Under the pieces are notes generated by a model, which was given only the letters and a program-made list of their open reading frames with translations, was not told the origin of the DNA and searched no databases. Of a DNA stretch of 64,000 nt, positions 27,101 to 42,100 are shown one piece after another. Source of the DNA: Siphonodentalium dalli (taxonomy: Eukaryota > Mollusca > Scaphopoda > Gadilida > Siphonodentaliidae). The number at the start of each line of letters is the position of its first letter. Position 1 is the first letter of the stretch. The position numbers and the translations under genes were made by a program. The DNA is taken from assembly GCA_032622095.1 (NCBI GenBank), contig CP136061.1, forward strand, positions 91,117,845-91,181,844. Reading direction: 5' to 3'.

Positions 27101-30100
27101 GAGACACGATATAGGAGTGATTACAACCTGTTAACAATTGTTCAGTTATACCTTCACTAATCATATAGACAATAATGGTAAAGTGTCGCTAATATTCGAA
27201 CAGAGTAAGATAATTGAATACTAGCTACAAACTTAGCCAGATTAGAATGACGATCGGTTGGCACAGCACCTTCACAGAGTGCCAAGATAAATGTAAGAAT
27301 AGAAAAGGTATTTACAACCATGATATGCATCTCAAATCATGTACATATATGTAAGTAATACACAGGGGCGCACAGTATATAAATGCAAGCTAAAATAACA
27401 AAGCATATTAATATTGTCAATATTGCCCCTTTATAATATACTGTGTTATTAGCGACAGTGTCCCTGTATGTCGAATGTAAACAGTACTTACATATGTGTC
27501 CTCCTAATCATACTTGTTTGTGATATATGTTGCCGTAGTAGCACCTACACTACATATGCAGTGCCTCAATCAAATTGCCATCTGTATATATACTCTTTTT
27601 GCAAATAATCGTCACCACTTCTTATATAAATTTCGAGATAGGGAAGACACATTCAATCGATCATTATGCATGACAAGACGCATCTGAGTTAATATGTCTC
27701 ATTTATCTCATATCCTACAGTATTGTTACTATATCTATACAGTTGACATATCAATCAGCGTCAATGGCATATATAGATATACAGCCAATATAACAAATTG
27801 CTAGATTTACATCCACCCTACCCTATTTTTACTCCCCTCCTCAATTTATATTTTGTTTGGATATTTTTGATGCAAAGTTTTTTGCTCAAGCCTTAATCGT
27901 CAATTTACATTTCGATGACCATTAATCAGTATGTTGTGATCAAATTGGACAACCATAAGCACATTGCAATATAAAGTATATGATACCTCTTCAATATCAT
28001 GAACTGACCATGACCGTTTATGATAAGAAGCATAATACATAAACTTCAGAGATGAATATCGTCCGGTGCATACTCTGATGTGGTATAGCGCCTGGTGTGG
28101 GATTACCTATAATCAATGAGTAATTATATTCAGGCAGACGGACCCAAACATCAACAATTTCAGATAAACAAAGATGAACAACTCAAGAGCGGAAAACCTG
28201 AACAAAACGATATAACACTCAATTGAATGGCCTCATAGTAGTGAACATCAATATCAAAGGTCATTGAGTTCCGAGCACCACTGTTCGAGTTATGACCTGA
28301 AGTGACACTGGACGAATGTACGGGCGCCCCATAATGCAGAGATGCACCTACGGATGGAACGATGAAATACAGCTATTGCCTGTCTTTTTCAAAAACATAA
28401 ATGGGGTATAACACTAAATTTCACCTCCCGCCCAATTTTGTTTGAAAAAGATGGGTGTATATCTAGCAATTTATTTATTATGTCATAACACATCAATAGA
28501 CAGTTCACTCGCCAACGGGTTATAGTGTTATGTGATTTGCTTGAATCATTATCATAATTTTGATAAACCATTTGATCATTGGTTATTCACTCGTATGTGG
28601 CTTCCCAGATCTGTTACTGATTCCGTAATATGCTAGTTAGATAATTAGTTGTGACTTATTGACATTTTCATCAGCTATGATCATATCGTGACAAATAAGA
28701 TACCTAAGTTCAGGCCATGTCACTTCTACATTTAGAAGTCTTCTACTTATAAGTTAATGGAGCAAGTTTTCCGATAAACACATAGTTAACTGGATGTTGT
28801 ATGTTATCAACCCAAAGTTACGAAACATCGCTGCACACCACTATCAACAATAAATAATTAGATTTTAACGATACTTACCAGCTTACATACTGTTTAACCC
28901 TTTACCCAACAAAACCGCCAAAACCGGCCAAATAAAACTTCAACAGCATAAAATATCTTCGGTCTGTCTCAATAGAACCATACAAATATGGATATCATTG
29001 GAACCGGCTCATTGACCACATTGTGATAGTTACAGTTATGCCCTGTGCCAATGCATTCTCTTATATATGCGAGTCGACCATAGGTCGCCTCGCATATATA
29101 AGAGAATGCATTGGCCTAAAAAAATCTTTTTTGTAACACTTTTTACCATTTTTTCTTACATTCTTTGACAATTTTATAATTTTTAATGTGTTAAGCCAAT
29201 GTATTCTCTTATATATGCGAGGCAACCTATGGTCGACTCGCATATATAAGAGAATGCATTGGCACAGGGCCGTTCTGTTGGGTAAAGGGTTACCAAATTG
29301 TTTCAAAATGTCAACTTACTCATTGTTGTGCTTCCTTATCCTTATAAAAATGATAGCGCCAATAGCTATAATAACCAAAATGACAATAACTACTATAGGT
29401 GCAACTATAGCAGCGATGGGCAGACCACTTTCATTGTTAGAACCATTGCCATCTGAAATTAAGTACAATTCAAAAAGTTCAATAGGCAGGTATTAGCTGG
29501 TCAAGTGATTATGTAGCATCAGAAGTTTGAAACATTATATGTGTAGAGTTCACAGTGGGGCATACTGTCTTGGTTTGATGAATGACAATCAATAGCTATT
29601 ATATTATGTATGACGCAATTACCGACTAGCACCAACCATGACATCATCAAACGGGTAATAGTTCAAACACTATAGTCTGGCCGGTGGTTCGCTTGTTAGG
29701 TAATGATGAAAGCAACTCTCCAACTCGTGGTCACGTTTCGCCCAATCAAAAGACTGTATGACTCTTTGTTAACCCTACGTATATAACAATTTTCTCTATT
29801 CCACCCTCGTGTAATTTATATACGATACTAACAGGGTTACCCGGCGTTGTCCAGATTAAAATGATGTGAAATCCTCTGCTGTGGACATTTATTGGGAATA
29901 GAGAATACTTTTTTTCAAAGAGTTACACATATTTTCATAAATTGTATATCCAAATGGCATCATAAAACGTCATTATATGTGAAATATAAGTAGTGGCTCA
30001 CCTTGTCGGAGCGATTGTTATTTTGTTTATCGCGATTAATTCGTCCCAACAATAACACTTATTTATTTACAACTGTGCGTATACTTATCATTTTGTTGGT

Positions 30101-33100
30101 CGTACAGTCGATGTGATTCGAATTGGCGTTTGTTTTTGTTTTTGATTTGATTTGAATCGTTTTTAATAGTTTTATTGTGATCAAAACGTTAACATGTTAA
30201 ACCCATTAGTTCACAAAAATAAAAGACGACAATTGGGTTTTACATGATTGTAGATGAATAAAACAATATTGTGGGTTAGACTAAGATGTTGAGGACCCCT
30301 TGTTATCATATATACATTAAGATGCAGATGTATGAAAGAAATATCCATGGTGCTCCACTGGCTAGTTATTCTCAATTTAAAAGAAATGTGATTTGGCAGC
30401 TACATGTGCCAGACACAAAGCCATATTTGAAGTTATGTATGCTAGGCTATGTGTCTGTTCTGAAAAGTGAAAGAAATTCTCTCTATCTGGCAGGTGTACC
30501 CTTGTCAGTCGGATCACGAAACGTCATGTGCTACTGACTGTGTTCTCTGTTATCTCGGAAGAAAGTATATTTGACTGCACATTTTGACTAATACTTTTGA
30601 AGAGGCCTTTTATATATTTCCATCTCACGCTTGACAAATTGTATCTTTCTTGTTGAAAATATCTTGAATGGGACAGACTCAATTGCTTCATTATACATGA
30701 ACCATTCGAACATGCCATCCTTAAAAGCAAATAGCACTTGATGTTTCCATTAACGGAAGGAAAAATAATATGGTCAGGTCAGCAAAAATTTATTAAATTT
30801 CCGATGGACGCCCAGACCAATAAAACGGGCGTAAAAACCAAATGAACATGATTATCGTTTTAAAGTAAAGCCAGTGAAATCATATAATCAATCATTGAAC
30901 TCGCTTCTGATTTAAGAACAGAGTTGTTACTTTACATGTTCAACAAGAGCACCGTGTGGTCCCGGTATATATCTTACTTACGTGTGTTACAAATTCTGCC
31001 ACTCCAGTAATAATAAGAAGCAAAAGCACATGAAGTCTCGACACAAGTCATGTACCAGTTGCAGGTATACATATTTATTATATAAACATATGACTCACAA
31101 CTGAAAGATATGTTATAGTACCATCTCATTGCTAATCGTTCAATGATGCTTGTTGAATTTACATATATTTGTGGGGGTCTCCTATTTCACCTCGAAACAT
31201 TGTGACATTTATAAGCACTTGTTTTATGCTGAGAGAAAGAAGATTGTCTAACCCGAAAACAGAATATAACGGACAGTATATGTGATAAACAATGGGGATT
31301 TAAACGTTAAAATAGCTCGAAAATTCACAGAGGAACACCACGTCTAATATTTTATAACCAGGCTGATGTGTTGCAAAGACGGGCGTATAATAAGTATGTA
31401 AAAGTATGTTAAGGGGTTGAACATGGGGCATGGACCATTTTCGAGAACGGTAGGAATTTCGGCCAATTCGACGGCATTGGTGGGTGACCAGTCCCAATTA
31501 CCCCATAGAAACACACATACTCTCCACCACACTCATCACCCTCGTGGGATACCATCCCGATAGGGTGAACATGGGGTGTGGACAATTTTCGAGAAAGTTA
31601 AGGATTTCGGCCAATTTTACGGCATCGGTGAGTGGCCCGATTCAAATACCACCAGAAACATTTAGAGTCCTGTCTTTGATATCTGAAAAGTAACAGAACT
31701 GTGGTTTCAGATGTGTAATTTTTTCACACTTTTTCAATTGGCCCACGTTTTCATCAGACACAAGCTAATTTATGCGTGGATCTTCGCTTTCAATTCTCAA
31801 TTAATGCAGATATTTCAATTCCACAAATGGAACACTTAAACGATATTAATGTATAAATATTTTAATTGAACGAATGGGAGTCAGCGTATCCCGTCCAGTT
31901 CCCAACTTGTTGCCCTTAGCCACTAAGTTCGGTATCATACCTAGGAACGGAATTGTCTACGGTATTGTTTTGGCTTCTCATTTGGAATTTAACATAGGTT
32001 CGTATGTATTGTGGTGTACTCAGATCTGAACTTTTAAAACTGTCTCCTTGTCATCTGGATGTGTCAGAAGTGAAATCCTATGAGTATATTGTCCGATTGT
32101 AACAATGGACGATTCTTTATTTCGTCTTAAGCTAACACGTACTTCAATGGTTTCGTTTTCGATGGTGACTGTCGGGTTTCCGGGTACATGACATCTGTGG
32201 TGGGATATCACATTAGTGCCTAAATTAGCGAGGACACCGATTTACCCGTAGAGAAGAATGGCGAGCAGTAATTTTTGTTGTTGCCATAATATCTAAAGTA
32301 AGCAATTAGAAATCTAGACATCCGTCCATATCGATGTTTGCGAATATTATATACAGTATGCAAACCAAACATAAAAAAGCATATCTACTTATTGCACGCC
32401 TTATTTGTATCCTGCAAACAAATGAAGAAACATGCGTATTATGTAACAACAAGCACAAAGATCTTGTAAAACATGCCTTAATCGAATGTTCTTCCATTTG
32501 CGACGATCGAAATGCCTTTGAATTCGAGCTACTAAACTTGTTTCATGTAGACATTTATATGCAGTATGACAAACTGGATGTAGAATCCAAAACGCGCGTT
32601 CTGCTAACAGGTCTACATGAAAACATATACCGTGCTGCCGAAGAAGGAAATGAACTAACAGACGTTTTTGTGAACAAAGCTGCATTCCTCTGGAGAGTAT
32701 ATGTTGATCAACTGACGACAAGTCCTGACTAGATCTCACACGCCTGCATATACACTCGATCATAACATGCAGTTATAAGTGTGTGCGTAATTGTTCATAT
32801 CACATGTATCTGTGTATTGTTTTACCAGTAAGTACATGTGTCTGTATGTATGTCTGCCGTTTGTTTGTTTGTCTCGTATATGCCTGCATGTCTGACTGTC
32901 GTATGTAAGTCTGTAAGTACGATACGTCTGTATATATACATGTACATGAGTGGTGCTTGGGAAATGGTCGGCTCCGAGTCGGCAAGACTACACAAATGCA
33001 TTGGCGTTTGTGGGTCTTCCAGAGAGAGAGAGAGAGATCCCTGATTTTGGTCCAACTCCGGTTTGGTCGTCTCGGAGTATGCTATTTCTCTGTCTGTAAG

Positions 33101-36100
33101 TACGATGTGGCTGTAGAGTGGAATGTCTACTTTATGTGGTGCATGATTGTGTGTATATGTGCATGTGTAGATGATTCATCATACATATTAAGACATGTAT
33201 TGTAGATATGTTTGTAATCTTAAATTTATGATACACTGTTATGTACCAAATTGTGTTTGTTCTCATAATATAAAAACTTATATATGAATCTCCATATGTG
33301 GAGGATAATAAAGATATATATATAAAAAGCCTCGAAGTGTCCGTTACGTCGCCATGTAGGCAAGTGGAAGCTACCTTCACGCATTATACACAATTTCGCT
33401 GTTGTTGCGAAATGGGCCACATATCCAAATATGACAAAATTATGCTCGTCATGCATCGTCTGTGAAGAACGATTGTTAAGTCAATATATAGACTTATGCA
33501 TGTCGTGCGAAGGAATGTATTGAGGAATGTTAAAATACGCACATATTAAACACACGATTATCCATAATAATAATAATAATAACTAGATGTCTGATTCCAT
33601 GAAATCAGATATACTTACATGGTATCGATATCCAATGGGTTTACTGTAAATATATAAGTTTGTTCCTCTCCATGCGAAGGTAAACTGGTGTTTCAAGTTT
33701 TGCTGTTAGATTTGACTTTAATTGGCAATCGAAAAGTGATATATTGCATGGTTTTATGTCATATGTTTCGAACCAGCGTTGATGGTTTATAACTGTATAA
33801 TGCATCATGTTTCTAACCAACTGGGCCACCGTTGACCCCAACCAAACGTTGAGTTCGACTTGGTAGGGATTCATTTTAGGGCTAATTGGCATCCCTTTCC
33901 CAAGACGCCCGTATCTTGTTCAACGTTCACAACATTTGGCGTGTATGGTTGTATTGTAATATGTAGAAAAATGGTTTGAAGCATATCAAGGAACCATAAC
34001 TCAGGTATTTCGCCATTTTTTTTAATTCTTTCAGTTTTGGATTCAGTATATTTAGTAATTTTAATAGTGGATGAATGACCGCGCATAATTAATATATATG
34101 TATTCCAGTACTTCATCGCTACAAAGAGTCGCTAGCGTCTCTGTAATAGCAATCACATCGCGCCGCACGATATTGCTTTTTAGGTTTAGTCGTGAATGAC
34201 GTCACTAATTTTTACAATACAATGAAACAAAATTTCGACGCGATCTATATCTATTCTCTTATATATATATACACCCTCACATATATAAGAGAATGTACTG
34301 GGTTTCAAGTTGAAGGCAAATATTGTTATGCAAAGGCATTCTCGTATATATTCGAGGCTCCCTATGGGAGACTGTCATGACTTATATAAGAGAATTAATT
34401 GCCATGGGTTTTCGCAAATTTCAGGAAGCTCCAGTCATGGAAGGGTTTGCGTAAAAATTAGCCCTCCCCATGACGTTAGCACCCCAAACAAAACCGTTAT
34501 ATTATAATAATGCTCTATATTTACCGAGACATGTCTTGCCATCTGTAGCCAAATAAAATCCATCATAACATCCACATGTATAGCTGCCGATGGAGTTTGT
34601 ACATAAATATTGACAAGGAGCAGCATTATTTGTGACTTCACATTCATTTGTATCTGAAGATATACAAATAAGGCCAATAAAAATAAAATTCAATACAAAA
34701 GGAGCTCCATATATATGCATTAGTGGGAGGAGATTACAGTTGCTTGAAAACAAATCACATCCAGAAACAATTTAATTACCTTTTCAGTGCTGTATTATAT
34801 GGCACAATACACCTGACATAAGACCTTCTTTTTGTCTATATTTCTGAAAAATTGAATGTCACACAAAATGTAAAAAGTGTTATAATCATTGATAAATTTT
34901 TAACACTATTTAGCACAAATCAAAATTTCAGGACATTATTTGACAACAAAAAAGTCTTTATAATTTGTTTTCACATTATTTAACATTTAAAAAAAAAAAT
35001 TAATAATGTTTTCTTACGTTCTATAACAATTGTTATCAGTTTTAATTCTTTAACAATTTTATCATTTTATTCTTACATTCTTTAACCATTTCTTATCAGT
35101 TTTGACCATTTTTTCTTACATTCTTTATCAATATTTATAATGTTTTGTTACATTCTTTAACGATTTTTATAATGTTTTATCATTATTTGTTACATTATTT
35201 AATCATTTTTATAATTTTTTCTTACATTCTTTAACAACTATAAAAATAATATATAATTTGTTAGTCCAATGCATTCTCTTATATATGCTAGTCGACCTAT
35301 GGCTGACTCGCATTATAAGAAAATGCATTGGCTCAGAGTTTTCGCAAAAATTCAGGAAGCTACTGCCGTGAAGGGGATAAAATCTCATAGGTCTCAAACA
35401 GTGTTACATCAAACCTCTGGAAAAATAATAATAGTGAATTATATTTTAAAACAAAGTGTCGATAACTATATCATGGCAGTCATACTAATATGAACATGTA
35501 CCTTCACACTCCGACTGAACATTCTTTTCGTAACCGTCGCTACATACACACTCATGAGATCCTGCTGTGTCCTGGCAGTGTGAGTTGGACCCACATGTTG
35601 TTGAGGGTAACAAACATTCGTTAATGCCCACAGAACAGGTCCTACCAGTCCAGCCAAATTTGCAAACACATCCCGTAATAGTGTCACAATTCTCAGCACC
35701 AATTCCACAGTCGCATGAATTATCACAGTTATGTCCCCAATGTCCGACGCAAGCTACAACCAAATTAAAGTGATGTGAAACACTCCGATAGGGTGATGAA
35801 ATAGAAATGTAGAAAAATATTGCTCAAAGTAGTTATTTTTTATGAATATAAATCCAAAGTGACTACACACGCCGTCATTCGTATATATCAATTACATTTA
35901 ATGACTCTCGATGGCGATATCATTTGCGTTGGTTAATTGACGTTTGTTGCATCCCCAAACGAGATGTAAATATTTACAATTGCGCGTTGTTCAGCCGATG
36001 TTTTCTACGGAGTGGTATGGTCGATTTCGTAGAGATTTTCGGCGATGCTAGTGGAATTCTATATTCCTCCAGTTGACACAGCACCTGAGTAACAACTTAT

Positions 36101-39100
36101 CAGTTTCATGCACACGAACAAGTCCATAATATGTCTTTAAATATCACAACTTACCTTTATACACTTAACCATTTCTATTATAAACACTCTTTGACGAGTA
36201 GTTACCGTATGAAATGTTCAAATAATAAGTTCAACAAACAACCATAGTTCATTTGTAAACTTATTATCTGAAGATTTCCCATATGAATCCTTCTAAGATT
36301 GTATTATCTTTTCTTCATACTGCTGTCTGCATATTTTTCCTGACCCCCCCCCCCTCCAGATGAATAATAAATCATTCCAATGTATACTTTAATAACTGAA
36401 TGGGAGAATCAATTTAGTATAGAAATGGTGAATGTTCCAGCCGTTTCAATTTTAACCATTTAACAATATACTAAATACTCATTGACGAGTAGTTAACACT
36501 TAGGAAATGTTCAGATAATAAGTTTGTCGTTTGCTGAACTTATTTTCTGAACATTTCTCAGCATTGAATATGAATCCTTCACCACTTGTATTACATGTTC
36601 CCAGTCAGTTGTCTGCTTATATGATCTGAATATCCCTCCAAATAAATTATAGATCATTCCAATGTATGCCTTTATAACTGAATGGGAGCAAGTCTGAATT
36701 TAATGTGTCTGACATTTGCAGAGGGTGAATTTGGTGATGCTACCTCACACAGCGGGCTATATAGTATCAACATATTCATCCTCTGTGGGATCTCATTCTG
36801 CTTATGTCGCAACAGCTACACATAGGAGACTTAGGGTCACATTGAAGTTCCACAGTTGAAGTTGGTGATGTTCACCAGTTTGTCACCTCGATTATGCATT
36901 TTATCTTCTACAAATTTGGTGATATAGAAACTCAACAGAAGGGAAAACGTAACTAAAAACAATGTTAATTTGAGAGTATATATACTTCTCAGAAGATGAT
37001 GCCTAAGCAGAATGGGGTCCCCAGAAGGTGAATTCATTTATGCTAGCCCACTGTGCGGGTTAATGTCACTAAATTCACCGTCTGGGGACCTAATTCTGCA
37101 AATTTCAGACACACTAAATTCAGGCTTGAATGGGAGAATCCATTTAGTAAAGAAAACGGTAAATTAAGAGAGACTCTCCCATTGATACTTTATATACCAG
37201 CAAGGCTCAAATAAGTGGTCTGACATGGACAAAAATTGACAGACGCCAAATTTAAATGTTTATAGGTTGTCAGGCTCTGCTTTTCAACTGTCTGACATAA
37301 TGTCAGGTTGAAATATAGACGTATTTTTAAGGAAAATATCACTGGTATTGGTAATGTTGTATTTGCCAAAATAAATTGATCTAGTGTGCTGTTAAATGAG
37401 ACTTATTCTACTGGGGAGTATTTTTTTATTATTTGTTTTTCCAAAATCTGGGGTTTTCAGATGTATGATTATTAGAACATGGATGTCTACGAATAGTGAA
37501 ATTGGAAAATTTATGGAAAGAGTTATTCGATGCTCCTAGTCTAGTTATAACATACTATTGTCCTGCATGACAGTTCTATACAGTTCATAATGGTATCAAT
37601 AACAGTGCTGGGATCAGAACAATCAAACATGTTTGGTGTTGTGGCCAGGGTGGGAAGATTTGCATTATTTATAGACAAAACGTGACAATTGAGAAGAGGA
37701 AAATAATTGGGGGATAATACATCATTATTATATTCACTTGACATTATTTCAGGTGATAAAAAAGACATGTCAGGCCTCATTTTGAAACATCAAACCATGT
37801 CTGTTTGGTGCTGACAAAATGTCAGACAGTCAAATAAAAATTATTTTAAGGCTTGCGTACCAGTACATGTAGCTCCATCATTCTCCAACATGAATCCATC
37901 TTCACATCTGCACTTGTACCGGTATGTGCCTTCCATATTTGTACAAGTTTGCTTACATGGCTTAGTTAGGCATTCGTCCGTGTCTGTCAAATAAAATAAA
38001 ATTTGACGAGTTAAAGGCATTAATTAGAGTTTAATATGAATTCAAAATGTGAATATAAAATTATTGAAATTTCACAGATGAAATTAGAAATAACAATTTG
38101 TTCGAATAATACTGTGCAGCCTCTAGTGCATAGGAGTGCTTCACATCACCAATGGAAACAAGTACAATGACATAGTCTGGCTTAATACAGTAATGCCACG
38201 AGAGCTTTCCGATTAATGGCAACAAGCCATATTTCCGACTGAATCCTGAAAACTTACCCATAATTCTGCTGCGGTTAAGGAGTCGATTATTTAGGCATTA
38301 CTGTATATTACAAACAATGGAGCGATAAGGAATGCGGAGTAGAAATGTCAAGAAATACTAGAGGTCAAGCCGGATACCAACATTACGTTTAGGATCAATC
38401 GGATGAGAAATATTGGTTATAGGGCGTTTCAAAGAGTAAAATCCAATATGGCTGCCGGCAGCCATAATTTTGATTGAAAGTTGTTCAAATTTGAAAGCTC
38501 TCATCTAATGGTAACCATGATGATCTGTATGAAGTTTGGGATAAATCAGATGGAATGCTGGTTAAAGGGTGTGCTGAAGGATTAGTCATGAAAAGAAAAC
38601 CCAAGATGGCCGCGGGCGTGGATTGGTGACAATGGGATGAGGTGTATGGTCTGTAGGATGTGTCAAAGGATTTTGACATGCAAAGAGTAAAATCCAAGAT
38701 GGTTCAAATTTGATAGCAACAATCTAGAGGTGATTCTAGACATGCTTCTAAATTTTCAAAACTATTCTAAAATAAAAGTGGGCTACAGGTTGAACCTGTG
38801 AGAAAATTCAAATTTGATCAAAGATGGCTGCAGGCGACCATGTTTTTAATGAACTCCGGAAAAAAATTGATGGCTTCCATCTAGAAGTCACCCAACAGAT
38901 CCATTTTTGTTAATGTTTAGAGATGATCAAATGAGAAATGTGGCCTGTGTGGTGCTGAAGGAAATTGTTGATGGACAGACGGATGCCAACCCATGGTAAT
39001 AGCTCAGACTTGACTTTGTCAAATTGATCTAAAAACACAGACTGAGTCCAACACTCAAATTTGCGTACTTTAAGTCCAACAAGGCAAAATTTGCGTATTT

Positions 39101-42100
39101 TAAGTCCAACAGAAAAACTTTGTCAGACCAACCCCAACTTAACAGGGTATGTTTATCTCCCAAATATTAGCAAAGTCTTGGCTATATCTCTTCCAGATTG
39201 CAGAAAAAAACATACCAGTAATGCCCTAAATACTTAACCACAGCAGAATTATGGGCAATTTTTCAGGATTTAGATTGTAAATATGGCTCTCATTGAGAGC
39301 TTTCCGATGAATGGCAATAAGCCATATTTCCGACTAAATCCTGACAAATTACCCATAATTCTGCTGTGGTTAATGAGTCAATTATTTACAGCATAACTGT
39401 ACCACTTCAGCTGTTAACCTTCATCGACGAGTAGTTCCCTCAGGAAAACGACCAGATAACAAGATCAACAAATAACCAGTTTGTTGAACTTAATATCTGA
39501 ATATTTCCCATTGGAAGACTTCTTACCAGATCTGTTAAGTTTTGAAAATTACCATCCGGGAGATTTTTTGCGGGAGGGGCCACCTCACGTTTCCTGTTCA
39601 ATGACTGGTTTATTGTATATATCACATTCAACCTGTTAAATGCGACCACCTAATTTTCAGTTCAAACACAAATTCCATGAATTGCACAAAACCGAAAGTA
39701 CAAAATCGGAATAAACTATAAAATGGACTCGTCTTAACCCCCAAAAGAAATGGACACATTCCACCATTTATTAACAATTTTAAGAAGCTTTGTTTAAAAT
39801 AAGTTAAAATGAACCAGATTTACGCATATTTACTGGACATGCGTGAAACCGAAAGTACAATATGGACAGTTTTACCCGCCAACGAAATTGACACATTCCG
39901 TTCACATGCTTTGTGACCTAGTGAATATTTAACAGCTGTGTGATTATGTGTCAGTCAGGAGGTCATTAACAAACAAGAAAAACCATAGTCAGATATGGTA
40001 ACGCGCTCAAGATCATATATTATATACCCATGATTGTAATTATAGAATATAAAATATATTGGTTTCGCGAAGGACCAACTCAGAATTCCGTTAAAATAAC
40101 AATAACAGCCAACACCAAATTAACGAACCGGCGGCCGACTCGACCGTCTCCGACCACAACCATCAGTAGGCTGCAGAACGAAACATATCTATAAAAATTG
40201 AAATACAAGACTTACAAATTATCATTTTCATTCCTTAATTTGTAATTGACATAGCTTTTCACAAACCAAAAATCAACATTATTGACATAATAATGTAAAG
40301 GACAATAAACGAAATTGATATTTCCAACTACACCTTTTACCGGACTCGGTTTCCTGGTCGCGCAGTTCGACTTTTAAACCGGAATTTTTTTTTTATCTAT
40401 AAACAAAACGCCCAGCGAACCATAGCTATCTATAATTTGGACAACAATATACACGCGGAGCGCGCGTAATAAGCCGACATGTATTGGAATAATGTAGATG
40501 CATGATTGCATGTTAGTTTTGACAAACGCTCAACTGTCTCGGAACAATAAATTAATATATTGAGGGATACCCAAACTATGAAAAAGGGATTAGTGACCGA
40601 TGCGTGTACTCGGTTTACCTGTTGACATGCGTGGCCCTACTAATTAGCCACATTGTAACATGCGAGAGAAATGGGTGGTTATCCGTATTTTATATGTGTT
40701 CGCTATGGCAATCGGGGACAATCCATGAAACTTAACAGCTCTGCTTCATACCTATGCATCGTTGTTTGTCTGCCAATAAATGTTTTCCTCGAGGACAGAT
40801 ACACACAGCATCTGTCCAGGTTATAGGTCGATCACAGCCGTATTCACATGACAAACCCTTCAGTTCACAGTAATCATCGAAAATGGATGGATCTGAAGAA
40901 GAAAATTATCACCACTAAATGAATAAGTAGAGATGAATAGAGCAGCCAATGGATGAACACACCGTCTGTCATAGTGGGCGGATTGTCATGCTCTGGACGC
41001 AATTGTCTGCTCAAGTATACAATAATTAATTGTTCAGCTGTATGCCTATGCTGAAACACGCACAATAACATACGTTGTTCTTGGGCTTAACGCTTTCATG
41101 ACGGGAGCTGTCATGGAAGGGTTAAATGTGAAATTTATTATGAGTGTCATGCAAAATTAATGCCACGGTTGTATTTAATAACTATCATTATCAGTGCCCA
41201 GGTTCTGTGAATGACTGGTTGACAGCAAATCATTTGAAAACAGTCTATTTAACCACAGGGGCTTGTCGTTAAGAAAAACAGTTAAAATGTATATCATTTG
41301 TATTTAAATGAGCACACCACTTAATTTAACAACCAAGTTGCTATTGAAATAATGCTTTACTGAAGTGTTATATCAATAGCAATGCACTTGTTGAAATGGC
41401 AAAATTGTATACTTAATCACTAGCCCTGTGAATTTAACATTGAATGTATGCATGCGGATATCCAATTGTTGTGAGTAAGTATGGAATCAGATTGTTCAAT
41501 GCAGCAATGATCCAAGTCAGCCACTGATGGTTGATTATATCTGTTAATAATTCTTTGGAAAGATCTATCAAAGAAATATACAAATTACCTAGAAACATTG
41601 CAGGTGGGCCTGAAAATATGGAGCTCCACATTTGAATAATAAGGTCACCAGAGGGTTAACTTAGCGATGCTAGCACACTGTTCATCCTCTGGGGACCACA
41701 TTATACATGGTCTCACCTGCTATGGGAGACATAGGCATAAGTTCCCAGACGGTGAAGTGCATCCATTGGGCACCTCGATTATGCAATGTATCATCTTCGA
41801 ATTTTGGCATATAGAGAAATTAACTTGAAAAACAAAAATAATCTTTTAGAGTAATTTCTAAAGAAACTAAAACAATATTTCGATAATAAAGATACTTTCC
41901 AGATCAGATGAGGCCTAAGCAGAATGAGGTCCCAATAAGGTAAATTTAGTGTTTCGAGCCCACTGTGTGGGACAGCGTCACTAAATTCAACATCTAGGGA
42001 CCTCATTGTGCAAATATCCAGCACTATATTTTTTTAGGCCTGATTGTGGGTGATGTTATAAACCAATTGAGAACCCCAAACAAACAGCAGATGACCAGAC

